Shown: positions 25,793-34,117, numbered from the stretch's first letter. The stretch is 64,000 bases of DNA from Actinomycetes bacterium (GCA_024641245.1 JAHEDK010000014.1:1-64000); one strand, 5' to 3'. Numbers and translations: made by a program. Notes: generated by a model not told the origin, from the letters alone.

Positions 25793-26635
25793 CTACCAGG
25801 TCAACTCGTCGGAGATGTCCCGGTACGGCTTCCAACGATTGAGCTTGGCGGCTGTGCGGCGAGCGCGGTTGGCGAGGTCGCGCCAGAGTTGCGCGCTTCC
25901 GGGGCGGCTCAGTGCCAGTTCGTCCCACCGGGTGGCGGCCGAACGGTAGGTTGATTCGAGCGCTTCTCGTACGCCCGGATACGTGTCCCACGCCCGGGGG
26001 AGGGCGCGTCCGACCACCGGTTCGTGGAAGACGTCGGTGAGGTACCCGTTCAAGAGCACGGCCCCGCTCCATACCGACAACATGACCTGCTCGAACGGGG
26101 CGTCCATGTCGAGCGGCCCGTAGCCGTCGAAGCCGGGCACGACCAAGCCTTCGGTACCCGACAACGCGGGTGCGGGGCGGTGACGTTCGGCCAGATCCAG
26201 CAATGCCTTCCTTGCGGTCATGGCATCGTCGAACGCCGTCGGATACTGGCGGGCCACCGCGTCGAGCCATGGGACGGCCCAGTGCAGGATCCGGTCGCCG
26301 AGGAGGAAGCGGCGGTCTTCGTAGGCGCGAGTCGCCAGGTGGCCGCGGTCGGTTGCCCATGCTTCAGATTCGGCCCTGGCCAGCGCCGCCCCGAACCGGG
26401 CCAGATCCGAGAGGTCGGCGCTTCCCATCTCGTACTTCCAGGAGTGGGCCTGGTCGGCGAGTTCGCCGGCGGGGTTGAAGAGCGCGACCACGGCGGCTTC
26501 GGTGGGAGGCAGATCTACGAGCGCCGGACGCTGGCGCCCGGGGTGCCAGGCCCGGGCGATCGCCATCCACTCGGCCGCTTCGGTAGCTGCGGCTGCAGAC
26601 GCGGTGGTGGTGGTCGAGGTGGGTGAAGTGGTCAT
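25793..26635 (-). CDS. Conserved-looking soluble protein of unknown function
   Basis: A 280-residue soluble, mostly helical protein rich in Trp, Arg and Ala. After a low-complexity Thr/Ala start it has WMAIARAWHPGRQRPALVDLPP, RFLLGDRILHWAVPWLDA and GFDGYGPLDMDAPFEQVMLSVW. The strong codon bias (GC-rich third positions) and the gap on both sides support a real gene. No family is recognised. It ends 6 bases from the convergent 2TM gene. Not part of the neighbouring sulfur operon as far as can be seen. Confidence 0.65.
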   Translation of the reverse strand: MTTSPTSTTTTASAAAATEAAEWMAIARAWHPGRQRPALVDLPPTEAAVVALFNPAGELADQAHSWKYEMGSADLSDLARFGAALARAESEAWATDRGHLATRAYEDRRFLLGDRILHWAVPWLDAVARQYPTAFDDAMTARKALLDLAERHRPAPALSGTEGLVVPGFDGYGPLDMDAPFEQVMLSVWSGAVLLNGYLTDVFHEPVVGRALPRAWDTYPGVREALESTYRSAATRWDELALSRPGSAQLWRDLANRARRTAAKLNRWKPYRDISDELTW

Positions 26636-26760
26636 CTCTTCATACGGTAACGGAGGCCCGCCACTGTGCGTGGCTTTGGTGTTCGGCAGTCCATGTTCGG
26701 GAGCTCCCTCTGCCTCGAGGACTCGGCATCCCCCGCCGCGCGGGGAGAAACGCAGAGGTC

Positions 26761-26823
26761 GCGCCTGGTGCCCAGTGCCTGGCGCCTGCCTATCACCTAC
26801 TACCTATTACCCATTACCTCCTC
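26761..26823. repeat. 7-bp-period tandem repeat, nine units, abutting the soeA-like stop
   Basis: Units: GCGCCTG, GTGCCCA, GTGCCTG, GCGCCTG, CCTATCA, CCTACTA, CCTATTA, CCCATTA, CCTCCTC. The first four share GYGCCTG; the next four share CCTAYTA, so two repeat types are fused. It reaches the stop codon of the molybdopterin gene at 26822-26824. Confidence 0.75.
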
Positions 26824-29602
26824 AGGCCTGATACGCCTCTGCGGTAGGTTTGATCGGGCGGTCTAGCCACATCGGTCGGCGGGTGCCGTCGGGGCCCGGG
26901 CCCGGCTTGGTCTTCGCCAGCCATTCTTTGTACACCGCGAAGCTCTTGGCGGTATCGACGACGACGTCGCCGTAGTGGTCGCCCGGTTCCGCTTTGGTGA
27001 TCCGCACTCGCTGGTGCCAGGCATGCATGCCGGAAACCGGGTCGGCGTGGGTGGGGAAGGTCAGGTTCTGGTGGACGCCGGCGTCTTTCCACCAGATGCG
27101 CTCCGAGTCGGGATCGTCCGACGCGAAAGGCTCGATGCCTCGCTTCTGGCGCATCATCCACGTGCTGTCACCAGTTTTGGTGATGTCCACCAGGGCTGAC
27201 GACCAGCGTTCGTTGCCCATGGTGTCGGAGAGTCGCCATCGCCCCAGGTGGTGGCTGGCCGCCACGACTCCCGGCCGGATGCCTTCGGTTCGCCATGCGC
27301 GGATCACGAAGTGGCCGCTGTCGGTGTTGATGCGCACCAGGTCACCGGTGTCGAGGCCGAGGGCGTCGGCGTCGACCGGGTTGACCCACAGAGGATGGCC
27401 GTGGCTTATCTCGTAGAGGTACTTGGCGTTGCCGGATCGGGTGTGGATCAAGGTCGGCAGTCTGAAGATCGGTAGGAGGATCCGCTCGTTGCCGGCCATA
27501 TCGAGATCACGCCAGTACACGTGTGTCTTGAGGTAGGTGGGAATGGCAGCATCTGGCCATCCCCACTCGTGCATGGTCTTCGACCACCACTCGAGTTTCT
27601 TGGACGGCGACTTGAACCCGGTGACCACGTCGTTCTGGACCCGCACGCCGACCACTTCACCGTCCCGGCGGGCGAGGCCGTCCATCCCGACATCGCGGGC
27701 GTCGACGGGTCGTTCATGGACCTTGTAGATGTCCTTCTCCACTTCGACGGCGCCGTACTTGCGCATGTACTCGAGCGGCGTGATGCCTTCGGCTCCCGCT
27801 TTCTCGGGAAGGCCGGGCACCGAGTTGTCGAACATCCACCCGTAGTACTCGTCCACCGATACTGGGCGGTCGGGATCGTTGGGCGACTGGAACCACTGCT
27901 TGATGCCGAGCGATCCGTCGGGATCGATGCGCCACGAGAGATCGAACCAGAACTCGTTCTCTTCCCACACCTCTCCGGGGTTGGCCTCGTAGGTGCGGGC
28001 AAAGACCTTTCCGTCCCGCTCGCCGGCGACCCGGAGCACCGGTTGCCGGAACCCGAGCCATTGGCCGGCGTGGGTCTCGTATGAGTGTGTGTCGTGGCGT
28101 TCTGCTCCGACACCCATCGGCAGGACGTAGTCGGCAAACCAGGCGGTTTCCGACCAGGTCGGCGTCAGGGCAACGTGCAGGCCCACTTTGGCTTCGTCGG
28201 TGAGCACTTCCATCCAGCTGAACCCGTCCGGGTTGGTCCAGATCGGGTTGTAGACCCGGGTGAAGTACACGTCGAGCTTGCCGCGTTCCTCTTTGAGGAA
28301 GTAGGGCAGCAAGATGCTCAGTTCGTGGTGGGCGAGAGGATATTCGGGTGGCCAGAGCAGCTCGTTCCACCGGTTGTGGGTCGGCGGCATGTTCCAGTGC
28401 TTGGGTTTGAACTTGTCCCAGGCGCTCGGCGATGTTCCGCCCTTGGTGCCCACCGAGCCCGTCAGCACATGAAGGAACCAGAGCGTTCTCGCCACCTGCC
28501 AGCCGCCCTCGTTACCGGAACCGGCCGAACGCCAGGTGTGGCTGGCGAACCGATGTCCGGCGTCTGCGATCCCCTTGGCGACCTCTTCGATTCGCCACTG
28601 GTCCACACCCGACTCCTCCGCCGCCCACTCGAGCGTATAGGAGGCATAGGTCTCCTTCAGTATGTCGACGAACTCGTCGAACGTGTTCGGCCGGTCGGGG
28701 TACTGCTCGGTCAGGGTCTGTTCCCAGTTGACCCACCGCTCCATGAACGGCCGATCGATGGCGTCCCACTCGAGTAGGAGCCGGGCGATGGCCAGCAGCA
28801 TGGCCGCCTCGGTGCCCGGATACGGTGAAAGCCAGACGTCCGACATCGATGCCGTGTTGGAGAGGCGCGGGTCGATGGTGGCGAGCTTCGCTCCTGCCTG
28901 CTTGCCTTCCATGATCCGCTGGGCGTGCGGGTTGAAGTAGTGGCCCGTTTCGAGATGGGCGGACAGAAGCAAGATGAACCGGGCGTTGGCAAAATCGGCC
29001 GATGGGCGATCGTGGCCCATCCACATGGCGTAGCCGACGCGTGCCCCGGACGAGCAGATGTTGGTATGCGAGTTGTGGCCGTCGACACCCCACGCCTTCA
29101 GCGTGCGGTCCATGAAGCCGTCCTCACCGGGCCGCCCGACGTGGTACATGATCTCGTCGTTGCGACCTTCCTGGATGGCCTTCCGCATCCGTCCGCCGAT
29201 GTCGTCGAGGGCCTCCTCCCACGTCACCCGCTCCCACTCACCTGAGCCGCGCGCTCCTTTACGGCGAAGGGGATACAGGATGCGTTCCGGGTCGTAGACC
29301 TGGTTGATTGTGGCCGGACCCTTGGCGCAGTTGCGTCCGCGGGAGCCCGGGTGGGCTGGGTTCCCCTCGAAGCGGCGGATCTCGCCGGTGTCCTTGTCGA
29401 TCACGGCCAGGAGGCCGCAGGCAGACTCGCAGTTGAAGCAGGTGGTCGGCACCATTCGCACGTTGTGCTTGACCTTGTCCGGCCAGGCCTGCGCGTCGTA
29501 CTCCTCCCAATCGTCCCAGCGCTCGGGTGGAGGGAAGTTGGTCAGTTCACTTCCAGGGAGGAGCCGGGGGATCTCGAGGTCTGGCTCTCGATGTGTCGTC
29601 AT
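26822..29602 (-). CDS. Molybdopterin oxidoreductase, SoeA/PsrA type catalytic subunit
   Basis: A 926-residue protein of the bis-MGD (DMSO reductase) family. Cysteines at 55, 58, 62 and 92 (CFNCESACG and GRNCAKG) bind an Fe-S cluster; Cys183 in SHTNICSSGARVG is the likely Mo ligand. No twin-arginine signal is present, so the enzyme should be cytoplasmic. That points away from periplasmic PsrA/PhsA and toward sulfite-oxidising SoeA or a cytoplasmic relative. Linked genes encode an Fe-S/NrfD partner, TusA and DsrE2, and MobA lies nearby. The reaction is therefore probably oxidation of sulfite or another sulfur compound with electrons to quinone; this is inference from family and context. Formate or arsenic substrates are less likely. 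Confidence 0.85.
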   Translation of the reverse strand: MTTHREPDLEIPRLLPGSELTNFPPPERWDDWEEYDAQAWPDKVKHNVRMVPTTCFNCESACGLLAVIDKDTGEIRRFEGNPAHPGSRGRNCAKGPATINQVYDPERILYPLRRKGARGSGEWERVTWEEALDDIGGRMRKAIQEGRNDEIMYHVGRPGEDGFMDRTLKAWGVDGHNSHTNICSSGARVGYAMWMGHDRPSADFANARFILLLSAHLETGHYFNPHAQRIMEGKQAGAKLATIDPRLSNTASMSDVWLSPYPGTEAAMLLAIARLLLEWDAIDRPFMERWVNWEQTLTEQYPDRPNTFDEFVDILKETYASYTLEWAAEESGVDQWRIEEVAKGIADAGHRFASHTWRSAGSGNEGGWQVARTLWFLHVLTGSVGTKGGTSPSAWDKFKPKHWNMPPTHNRWNELLWPPEYPLAHHELSILLPYFLKEERGKLDVYFTRVYNPIWTNPDGFSWMEVLTDEAKVGLHVALTPTWSETAWFADYVLPMGVGAERHDTHSYETHAGQWLGFRQPVLRVAGERDGKVFARTYEANPGEVWEENEFWFDLSWRIDPDGSLGIKQWFQSPNDPDRPVSVDEYYGWMFDNSVPGLPEKAGAEGITPLEYMRKYGAVEVEKDIYKVHERPVDARDVGMDGLARRDGEVVGVRVQNDVVTGFKSPSKKLEWWSKTMHEWGWPDAAIPTYLKTHVYWRDLDMAGNERILLPIFRLPTLIHTRSGNAKYLYEISHGHPLWVNPVDADALGLDTGDLVRINTDSGHFVIRAWRTEGIRPGVVAASHHLGRWRLSDTMGNERWSSALVDITKTGDSTWMMRQKRGIEPFASDDPDSERIWWKDAGVHQNLTFPTHADPVSGMHAWHQRVRITKAEPGDHYGDVVVDTAKSFAVYKEWLAKTKPGPGPDGTRRPMWLDRPIKPTAEAYQA

Positions 29603-29614
29603 GCGATCTCTTTT

Positions 29615-31183
29615 CTAGGAGAGCGGAACGCTCTGCCCGGCTTTGACGAATGCGTTGTCTGCGAACCAGATGCCTGCCGCGGCGGCGAGGCCTCCGGTGG
29701 CTCCGATCCAGGTTGCCCCTCCGGAGAGCGTGATCACTCCCAGGATCACCGGGATGACCACACCGATGAGTTGACCGCCGATCCACCACTCGCGCGCGTA
29801 GTGGCCGCGAGTCATGTGGTGCATTGCTGCTTCGATGTTGCGGGTCGGATGTGGGGTGGCCAGTTCGGCGAGCGCGAACAATCCGAGGACCGCCGCGCCG
29901 ATGACCAGTGTCCACCCGAATGCCCGCTCTGCCGTGTCGCCGACCTCGAAGAACAGAGCCGCCACAAGGGCCATCCCTCCGCCGGCGGCGAAGGCGCCGG
30001 CGATCATGTGGTAAAGCAGTACCGGACTCTGCCACAGGTCGCGTGCCTCAGCCTGGCCGAACAGGAAAGCCGTGTAGCCGGCGGTGGCGAGACCGAGTGG
30101 CAACCCGATCCAGGCCATGACCTCGACCAGGCCGTCGACCTCGAATACGCCGGCGAGGAACCAGGCGGCCAGCACGGCCGCGTAGGCGCTCAGGATGTAG
30201 GCACCGCGCACCAACCACGATCCGGGGTTGCCCTTGAGGATCAGATAGTGGAACCGGTCCGGGCGTTTGAGGTCCCACACCAGCAGCGCCCCGGTCAGGG
30301 CCAGGAACAGGCCGGCGACCAGCGGTGTTGCCCAGCGCATCCAGGCGTTGTCCAGTGCGGCGCCGAACAGCATGGCCATCGCAACCGCGATGGCGAGTCC
30401 GGCGGCGATTCCCTTGGTGAGGAAGTAGGCGGAGACACGCCATCCCCACGGCGCCGGATGATCGGTGTTGTAGACGACCCGCGGGGGAGCAGAGGAGTGA
30501 TCCTTCAAAGCCGTGCCGCCCGATTTGCGCCCGTTTGGTCCAGGGGTGAGGTCCACCGCCATGAACGATCCGGCCTGGGCCGGTTCCCGCCAGATACCTC
30601 CGTCGTGCAACGATGTTGCGGCGAGGGGGTCGATGCTGGCACCGTCTGCTCCGAGGTAGAAGAGGTTCGGGCCGGTGCCTTGTTCGGGGGCCCGGACGGT
30701 CGTCACCCGTGTCCTGACCAGGCCGGCGATCTCGGTCTGAGGGTTGTCCAGGTCGCCTGCCACGATCGCATGTTCGGGGCACACGACGACACAGGCGGGT
30801 TCGAGGCCGATCTCGACCCGGTGCACGCAGTAGTTGCACTTCTGAGCCGTGTGTTCGTGCGGGTCGATGTAGAGAGAGTCGTATGGGCATGCCTGCATGC
30901 ACGACTTGCATCCGATGCAGCGGTCGGTGTCGAAGTCGACGATCCCATCCGTGCGCTTGTGGAGTGCGGTCGTTGGGCAGATCGCAACGCAGGGCGCGTC
31001 GGTGCAGTGGTTGCAGCGCATGACCGAGAAGAAGCGCTTGGTGTCGGGCCATGCGCCCTTCTCGACATATTTAACCCAGGTGCGGTTGACGCCGAGTGGT
31101 ACCCCGTGTTCGGTCTTGCAGGCGACCGTGCAGGCGTGACAGCCAATGCACTTTGTCTGGTCGATGACGAATCCGTACCTCAG
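29615..31183 (-). CDS. Four-cluster ferredoxin fused to NrfD-like membrane subunit, CTG start
   Basis: About 522 residues counted from a CTG at 31183. The N-terminal part has four ferredoxin-type Cys sets: CIGCHACTVAC (residues 12-22), CNHCTDAPC with a later CP, CIGCKSCMQACP and CNYC with CVVVCP. A linker leads to an NrfD/PsrC-like domain of about eight helices (starting near GWRVSAYFLTKG). It thus joins the SoeB and SoeC roles: taking electrons from the Mo subunit to quinone. The first ATG in frame is at 31021, but starting there would destroy the first cluster. No ATG, GTG or TTG lies between it and the upstream stop, while CTG at 31183 has GGGAGG 5 bases before it. The soeA-like gene follows after 12 bases. 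Confidence 0.83.
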   Translation of the reverse strand: MRYGFVIDQTKCIGCHACTVACKTEHGVPLGVNRTWVKYVEKGAWPDTKRFFSVMRCNHCTDAPCVAICPTTALHKRTDGIVDFDTDRCIGCKSCMQACPYDSLYIDPHEHTAQKCNYCVHRVEIGLEPACVVVCPEHAIVAGDLDNPQTEIAGLVRTRVTTVRAPEQGTGPNLFYLGADGASIDPLAATSLHDGGIWREPAQAGSFMAVDLTPGPNGRKSGGTALKDHSSAPPRVVYNTDHPAPWGWRVSAYFLTKGIAAGLAIAVAMAMLFGAALDNAWMRWATPLVAGLFLALTGALLVWDLKRPDRFHYLILKGNPGSWLVRGAYILSAYAAVLAAWFLAGVFEVDGLVEVMAWIGLPLGLATAGYTAFLFGQAEARDLWQSPVLLYHMIAGAFAAGGGMALVAALFFEVGDTAERAFGWTLVIGAAVLGLFALAELATPHPTRNIEAAMHHMTRGHYAREWWIGGQLIGVVIPVILGVITLSGGATWIGATGGLAAAAGIWFADNAFVKAGQSVPLS

Positions 31184-31230
31184 CTTGCCCTCCCAGATTC
31201 ACTCCGGACTGCGAATGTTGAAATGTCCGG

Positions 31231-31455
31231 CTACGCCTTGACGACGACGAAATGGTATTCGTTGTCCTGCTCGAACTGCTCCTTGAGCGGGTTGCCGGTG
31301 TCTTTCGACCAGGCCGGGATATCGCTGAGGGCGCCCCGATCGGTTGCGATCAGTTCGACCGTCTGGCCGCTGTCGGCGCCGGTGACTGCCTGGCTGAGTT
31401 TCAGGACGGGCATTGGGCACTGGAGGTTGCGAGCATCGACCGTGATATCTGCCAT
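31231..31455 (-). CDS. tusA: TusA-family sulfur carrier protein
   Basis: A 74-residue protein of standard TusA size. NLQCPMPVLKL near residue 10 holds the CPxP motif with the persulfide-carrying cysteine. TusA passes sulfane sulfur between proteins; beside DsrE2 and a Soe-type Mo enzyme it usually belongs to a sulfur-oxidation relay. AAAGGAG lies upstream of the ATG. It is the second gene of the four-gene operon and lies 12 bases after the dsrE2 stop. Confidence 0.93.
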   Translation of the reverse strand: MADITVDARNLQCPMPVLKLSQAVTGADSGQTVELIATDRGALSDIPAWSKDTGNPLKEQFEQDNEYHFVVVKA

Positions 31456-31467
31456 GTGTTCTCCTTT

Positions 31468-31995
31468 CTAGATGAACAGACTGATCGTCGCCTGCTTCAT
31501 CAGGCTGATTGCCGAACCTGCTCCTACGGGGGCAGACAAACCATCGATTAGATGCTCGTCTTTGAGGCCCATGAGATCCATGGTCATCTGGCAGGGCCAG
31601 AGGTTGACGCCCAAGTCGATCGCCATGTCGAGCAACTCCTGGACGGAGGCGACGTTGTGATCTTCGGCCAGACCGCGCATCATGGCCGGGCCCATTCCGG
31701 CGAAGTGCAACTTTGACAAGCCGAGTCCGGATGCAGAACTGTTGTGGAACATCGACAGCATCTTCTGACGCCAGTCGTCGCCGGTTAGGCCTGCATCTTC
31801 CTTCTTGAGGATGCCGAGTCCCCAGAACGTGAAGAACACCGTTACGTCCATGCCGTAGGCGGCGCCGGTGGTTGCCAGGATCAGTACGGGCCAGGCTTTG
31901 TCGAGGTCGCCCGAGGCGGCGATGATGACCATCTTCTCCTTTTCGGGAGCGGTCTCCTCGGTGGCGGGTTCGGTCTGATGATCGGTAGCCGTCAT
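31468..31995 (-). CDS. DsrE2-like sulfur carrier protein
   Basis: A 175-residue protein. After a Glu/Thr-rich start, the DsrE/F-type fold begins at KMVIIAASGDLDKAWPVL. The segment VNLWPCQMTMDLMG carries the single candidate redox cysteine, as in DsrE2 proteins. A methionine-rich central region and a hydrophobic helix (ILATTGAAYGMDVTVFFTFWG) suggest membrane association, also known for DsrE2. It probably hands sulfur to or from TusA. The open frame extends to 32253, but the ATG at 31995 has a perfect GGAGG site. First gene of the sulfur operon, divergent from the arsR gene. Confidence 0.88.
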   Translation of the reverse strand: MTATDHQTEPATEETAPEKEKMVIIAASGDLDKAWPVLILATTGAAYGMDVTVFFTFWGLGILKKEDAGLTGDDWRQKMLSMFHNSSASGLGLSKLHFAGMGPAMMRGLAEDHNVASVQELLDMAIDLGVNLWPCQMTMDLMGLKDEHLIDGLSAPVGAGSAISLMKQATISLFI

Positions 31996-32056
31996 CGTCC
32001 CTCCTTCTGTTGGTCTCCCCAGGCGCCTATATGCGCTTCGACGCATCCTGGTACGG

Positions 32057-32077
32057 CCGGTTGGGTGCGTCAACCGG
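32057..32077. promoter_or_regulatory. Perfect inverted repeat between the sulfur operon and arsR
   Basis: CCGGTT and AACCGG, 9 bases apart, in the 142-base divergent intergenic region. It could be an operator for the ArsR regulator or another factor. Confidence 0.35.
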
Positions 32078-32112
32078 TTCCAGGGTTTTTCTCCAGACGT
32101 TCCATCCCCAGC

Positions 32113-32129
32113 ACCTAATCGGCTAGGTT
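32113..32129. promoter_or_regulatory. Candidate ArsR operator overlapping the arsR -10 box
   Basis: ACCTA and TAGGT, 6 bases apart (32113-32128), overlap the -10-like TAGGTT at 32124-32129, which lies 8 bases before the arsR ATG. Such overlap would allow autorepression. Confidence 0.45.
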
Positions 32130-32137
32130 TCGCCACT

Positions 32138-32470
32138 ATGCATTCCGTCACCGATGAGCTAATCGCCCTGCACGCAGGTGTCTGCAAGGGGATTGCCGAC
32201 CCCAAACGGCTTCTGATCATCAATGCGCTGCGCGATGGCGAGCGTCCGGTCATGGAACTCTGCGAAGAACTGCAACTCCCGCAGGCGAACGTGTCTCAAC
32301 ATCTGGCGGTGTTGCGCGAGCGCGGCCTGGTGCTGACCCGTCGTGACGCGCAGCGGGTGTTCTACTCGTTGACGTCGGACAAGATCACCCAGGCCATCGA
32401 CCTTTTGCGCGAGGTGATGGCAGAGCAAATGCAGGTGGATGCCGAAGAGCCGCGGGCGGCCAACTCGTAG
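32138..32470 (+). CDS. ArsR-family transcriptional regulator
   Basis: A 110-residue winged-helix repressor. The recognition helix is LPQANVSQHLAVLRERGLV and the wing is TRRDAQRVFYSLTS. Cysteines at about 17 (AGVCKG) and 42 (MELCEEL) could form a redox or thiol switch like that of the sulfide-sensing SqrR/BigR type, or bind metal; the positions do not prove either. Divergent placement beside the sulfur operon makes a sulfur-species sensor the best guess. The gene looks leaderless (box at 32124). The next gene is the persulfide dioxygenase fusion. Confidence 0.9.
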   Translation: MHSVTDELIALHAGVCKGIADPKRLLIINALRDGERPVMELCEELQLPQANVSQHLAVLRERGLVLTRRDAQRVFYSLTSDKITQAIDLLREVMAEQMQVDAEEPRAANS

Positions 32471-32595
32471 TCTCCCGGCCGCCGGCCCCTCGGGGCACGG
32501 GAAGAACCTCTTGCCGGGTCCCGAGGTCATTCATAAACTACATGCGCCGTTTCGCATGTCAGGCCACGGATGCGCCTGTGAGGAGGGATTGCCAG

Positions 32596-33723
32596 ATGCC
32601 CGGCTCGATTACCACCGACGACCTCGCCCGGAGGATCGAAGACGCCGAGAGGCTCCCCTACATTCTCGACCTGCGCGCCGGCGATCAGTTCGAGCGCTGG
32701 CGGATCGAGGGCAAGCTCGCCCTCGATACAGTCAACATCCCATACTGGACGGCTCTCGGAGACATCGAGGGTATCGCCGCCACGCTTCCGCAGGACCAGG
32801 ACGTGATCGCCATCTGCGCCCACGGCGGTTCGTCCGGCATGGTCGTCGAGATGATGGACAGGGCGAACGTCATGAACCTCGAAGGCGGTATGGACCTGTG
32901 GGCCAACACGCTGATTCCGAGGACCCTCTTCGACGACGGAACCCATTTCGTGATCCAACTCGATCGGATGGCGAAGGCGTGTCTCTCGTATGTCGTGGGC
33001 GCTCGCGGCCATACGATGGCCGTCATCGACCCGGCCGCCGACGTCGACCGTTACCTGGCGCTGGCGTTCGATTATGAGGCGGCGATCACCGACATCTTCG
33101 ACACTCATTTGCACGCCGACCACATTTCGCTGGGGGTGGCGATGGCCGAGCGGACCGGTGGGATCTATCGCATATCGCCCGGTGACGCCGAGGACGGAGT
33201 GTTTGAGTTCACTGCCCTCGAAGATGGACAGGTTTTCACGTTCGGCGAGATGGAGATGATCGTCCGCTCGGTGGCGACCCCCGGCCACACGCCCGGTTCG
33301 ACGTCGCTCGAAGTGCACGGTCGCTATCTGATGACCGGTGACGCCGTCTTTGTCACGGGCGTCGGCCGCCCCGACCTGGGCGGCGAGACCGAGCCCTGGG
33401 CGAAAGATCTGTTCAACACGATTCACGTGAAGCTATCGCCCCTCGATCCCGCACTGGAGGTCTGCCCGGCGCACTACACGAGCCGGGCCGAGTCGCTGGA
33501 AGACGGCACGCTGCGTCGCTCGCTGGGTGATCTGCTGGAGAACGACCCGGTTGTGTCAATCGCCGATGAGGCCGAGTTCGTCGACTTCGTGGTCTCGCAC
33601 CTCGGCGAGCCGCCCGCCATCTACGCAGACATCCGCAAAGTGAACCTCGGAGTGCTGACGCCGGACGCCGAAAAGGCCAAGGAACTCGAAGTCGGCCGCA
33701 ACGAGTGTGCTCTGTCCAAGTGA
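32596..33723 (+). CDS. Rhodanese-persulfide dioxygenase fusion (ETHE1-like)
   Basis: About 375 residues. A rhodanese domain comes first (about 5-120; LDLRAGDQFERWRIEGKL and AICAHGGSSGM, with the active cysteine before the loop). A metallo-beta-lactamase domain follows (about 130-325; THLHADH, TPGHTPGST, MTGDAVF and CPAHYTSR), matching ETHE1-type persulfide dioxygenases. The usual reaction is glutathione persulfide plus oxygen to sulfite, with the rhodanese part moving sulfane sulfur to or from thiosulfate. The domain order is reversed from common PDO-rhodanese proteins such as CstB. The ATG at 32596 has GAGGAGGG upstream; the open frame begins at 32542. Sulfite made here could feed the Mo enzyme. 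Confidence 0.87.
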   Translation: MPGSITTDDLARRIEDAERLPYILDLRAGDQFERWRIEGKLALDTVNIPYWTALGDIEGIAATLPQDQDVIAICAHGGSSGMVVEMMDRANVMNLEGGMDLWANTLIPRTLFDDGTHFVIQLDRMAKACLSYVVGARGHTMAVIDPAADVDRYLALAFDYEAAITDIFDTHLHADHISLGVAMAERTGGIYRISPGDAEDGVFEFTALEDGQVFTFGEMEMIVRSVATPGHTPGSTSLEVHGRYLMTGDAVFVTGVGRPDLGGETEPWAKDLFNTIHVKLSPLDPALEVCPAHYTSRAESLEDGTLRRSLGDLLENDPVVSIADEAEFVDFVVSHLGEPPAIYADIRKVNLGVLTPDAEKAKELEVGRNECALSK

Positions 33724-33744
33724 GAACCCCGCCGGACGGCGGAG

Positions 33745-33750
33745 TACCCT
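33745..33750 (+). promoter_or_regulatory. -10 box for leaderless DUF202 gene
   Basis: TACCCT, then 7 bases, then the GTG at 33758. The identical hexamer and gap precede the GTG at 55191 on the other strand. Confidence 0.45.
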
Positions 33751-33757
33751 CTCGGTC

Positions 33758-34105
33758 GTGAGCACGTCCCGGAATCCGATTCGCCCCAACGACGGCAGCC
33801 GCGCCCGGGATCATCTTGCCAATGAGCGGACCTTCCTGGCCTGGGTGCGTACCGCCCTCGGCATCATCGGTCTTGGTGTCCTGGTCGGAAAGCTGGTTGA
33901 GGTTCAGGGGGTTGAGGCGGAGATCGCCGGCCTCACGATGGTGGGTATGGGCGCCGCCTCGCTCATCTACGCGACGATTCGCTACGAGCGGGTTCGCGTG
34001 CAACTCGAAGAGGGCATGTTTCAGACTGCCTCCACCGGGCCGATTGTGATCACCGCCCTGGCGTTGCTCATGACGGCCGCCGCCGTCGTCTTCGTGCTGG
34101 TGTAG
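33758..34105 (+). CDS. DUF202 small membrane protein (YidH-like)
   Basis: A 115-residue protein. The signature RDHLANERTFLAWVRTALGIIGLGV at about residues 15-40 marks the DUF202/YidH family, followed by two more helices. Members are inner membrane proteins of unknown function. The frame is open from 33707, but the GTG at 33758 with a TACCCT box 7 bases upstream is the better start. It lies between the persulfide dioxygenase fusion and the SulP permease, 12 bases before the latter, and may be co-transcribed. Confidence 0.87.
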   Translation: MSTSRNPIRPNDGSRARDHLANERTFLAWVRTALGIIGLGVLVGKLVEVQGVEAEIAGLTMVGMGAASLIYATIRYERVRVQLEEGMFQTASTGPIVITALALLMTAAAVVFVLV

Positions 34106-34117
34106 GGGCCGATCGCC

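Noticed and set aside
31021-31183. ATG at 31021 as the start of the Fe-S/NrfD gene
   Set aside because: It would delete the first cysteine set and a typical N-terminus; the CTG at 31183 has a perfect ribosome binding site.
29351-31471. A 706-codon plus-strand frame across the Fe-S/NrfD gene
   Set aside because: Antisense shadow of a gene with four ferredoxin motifs and eight helices; no protein features of its own.
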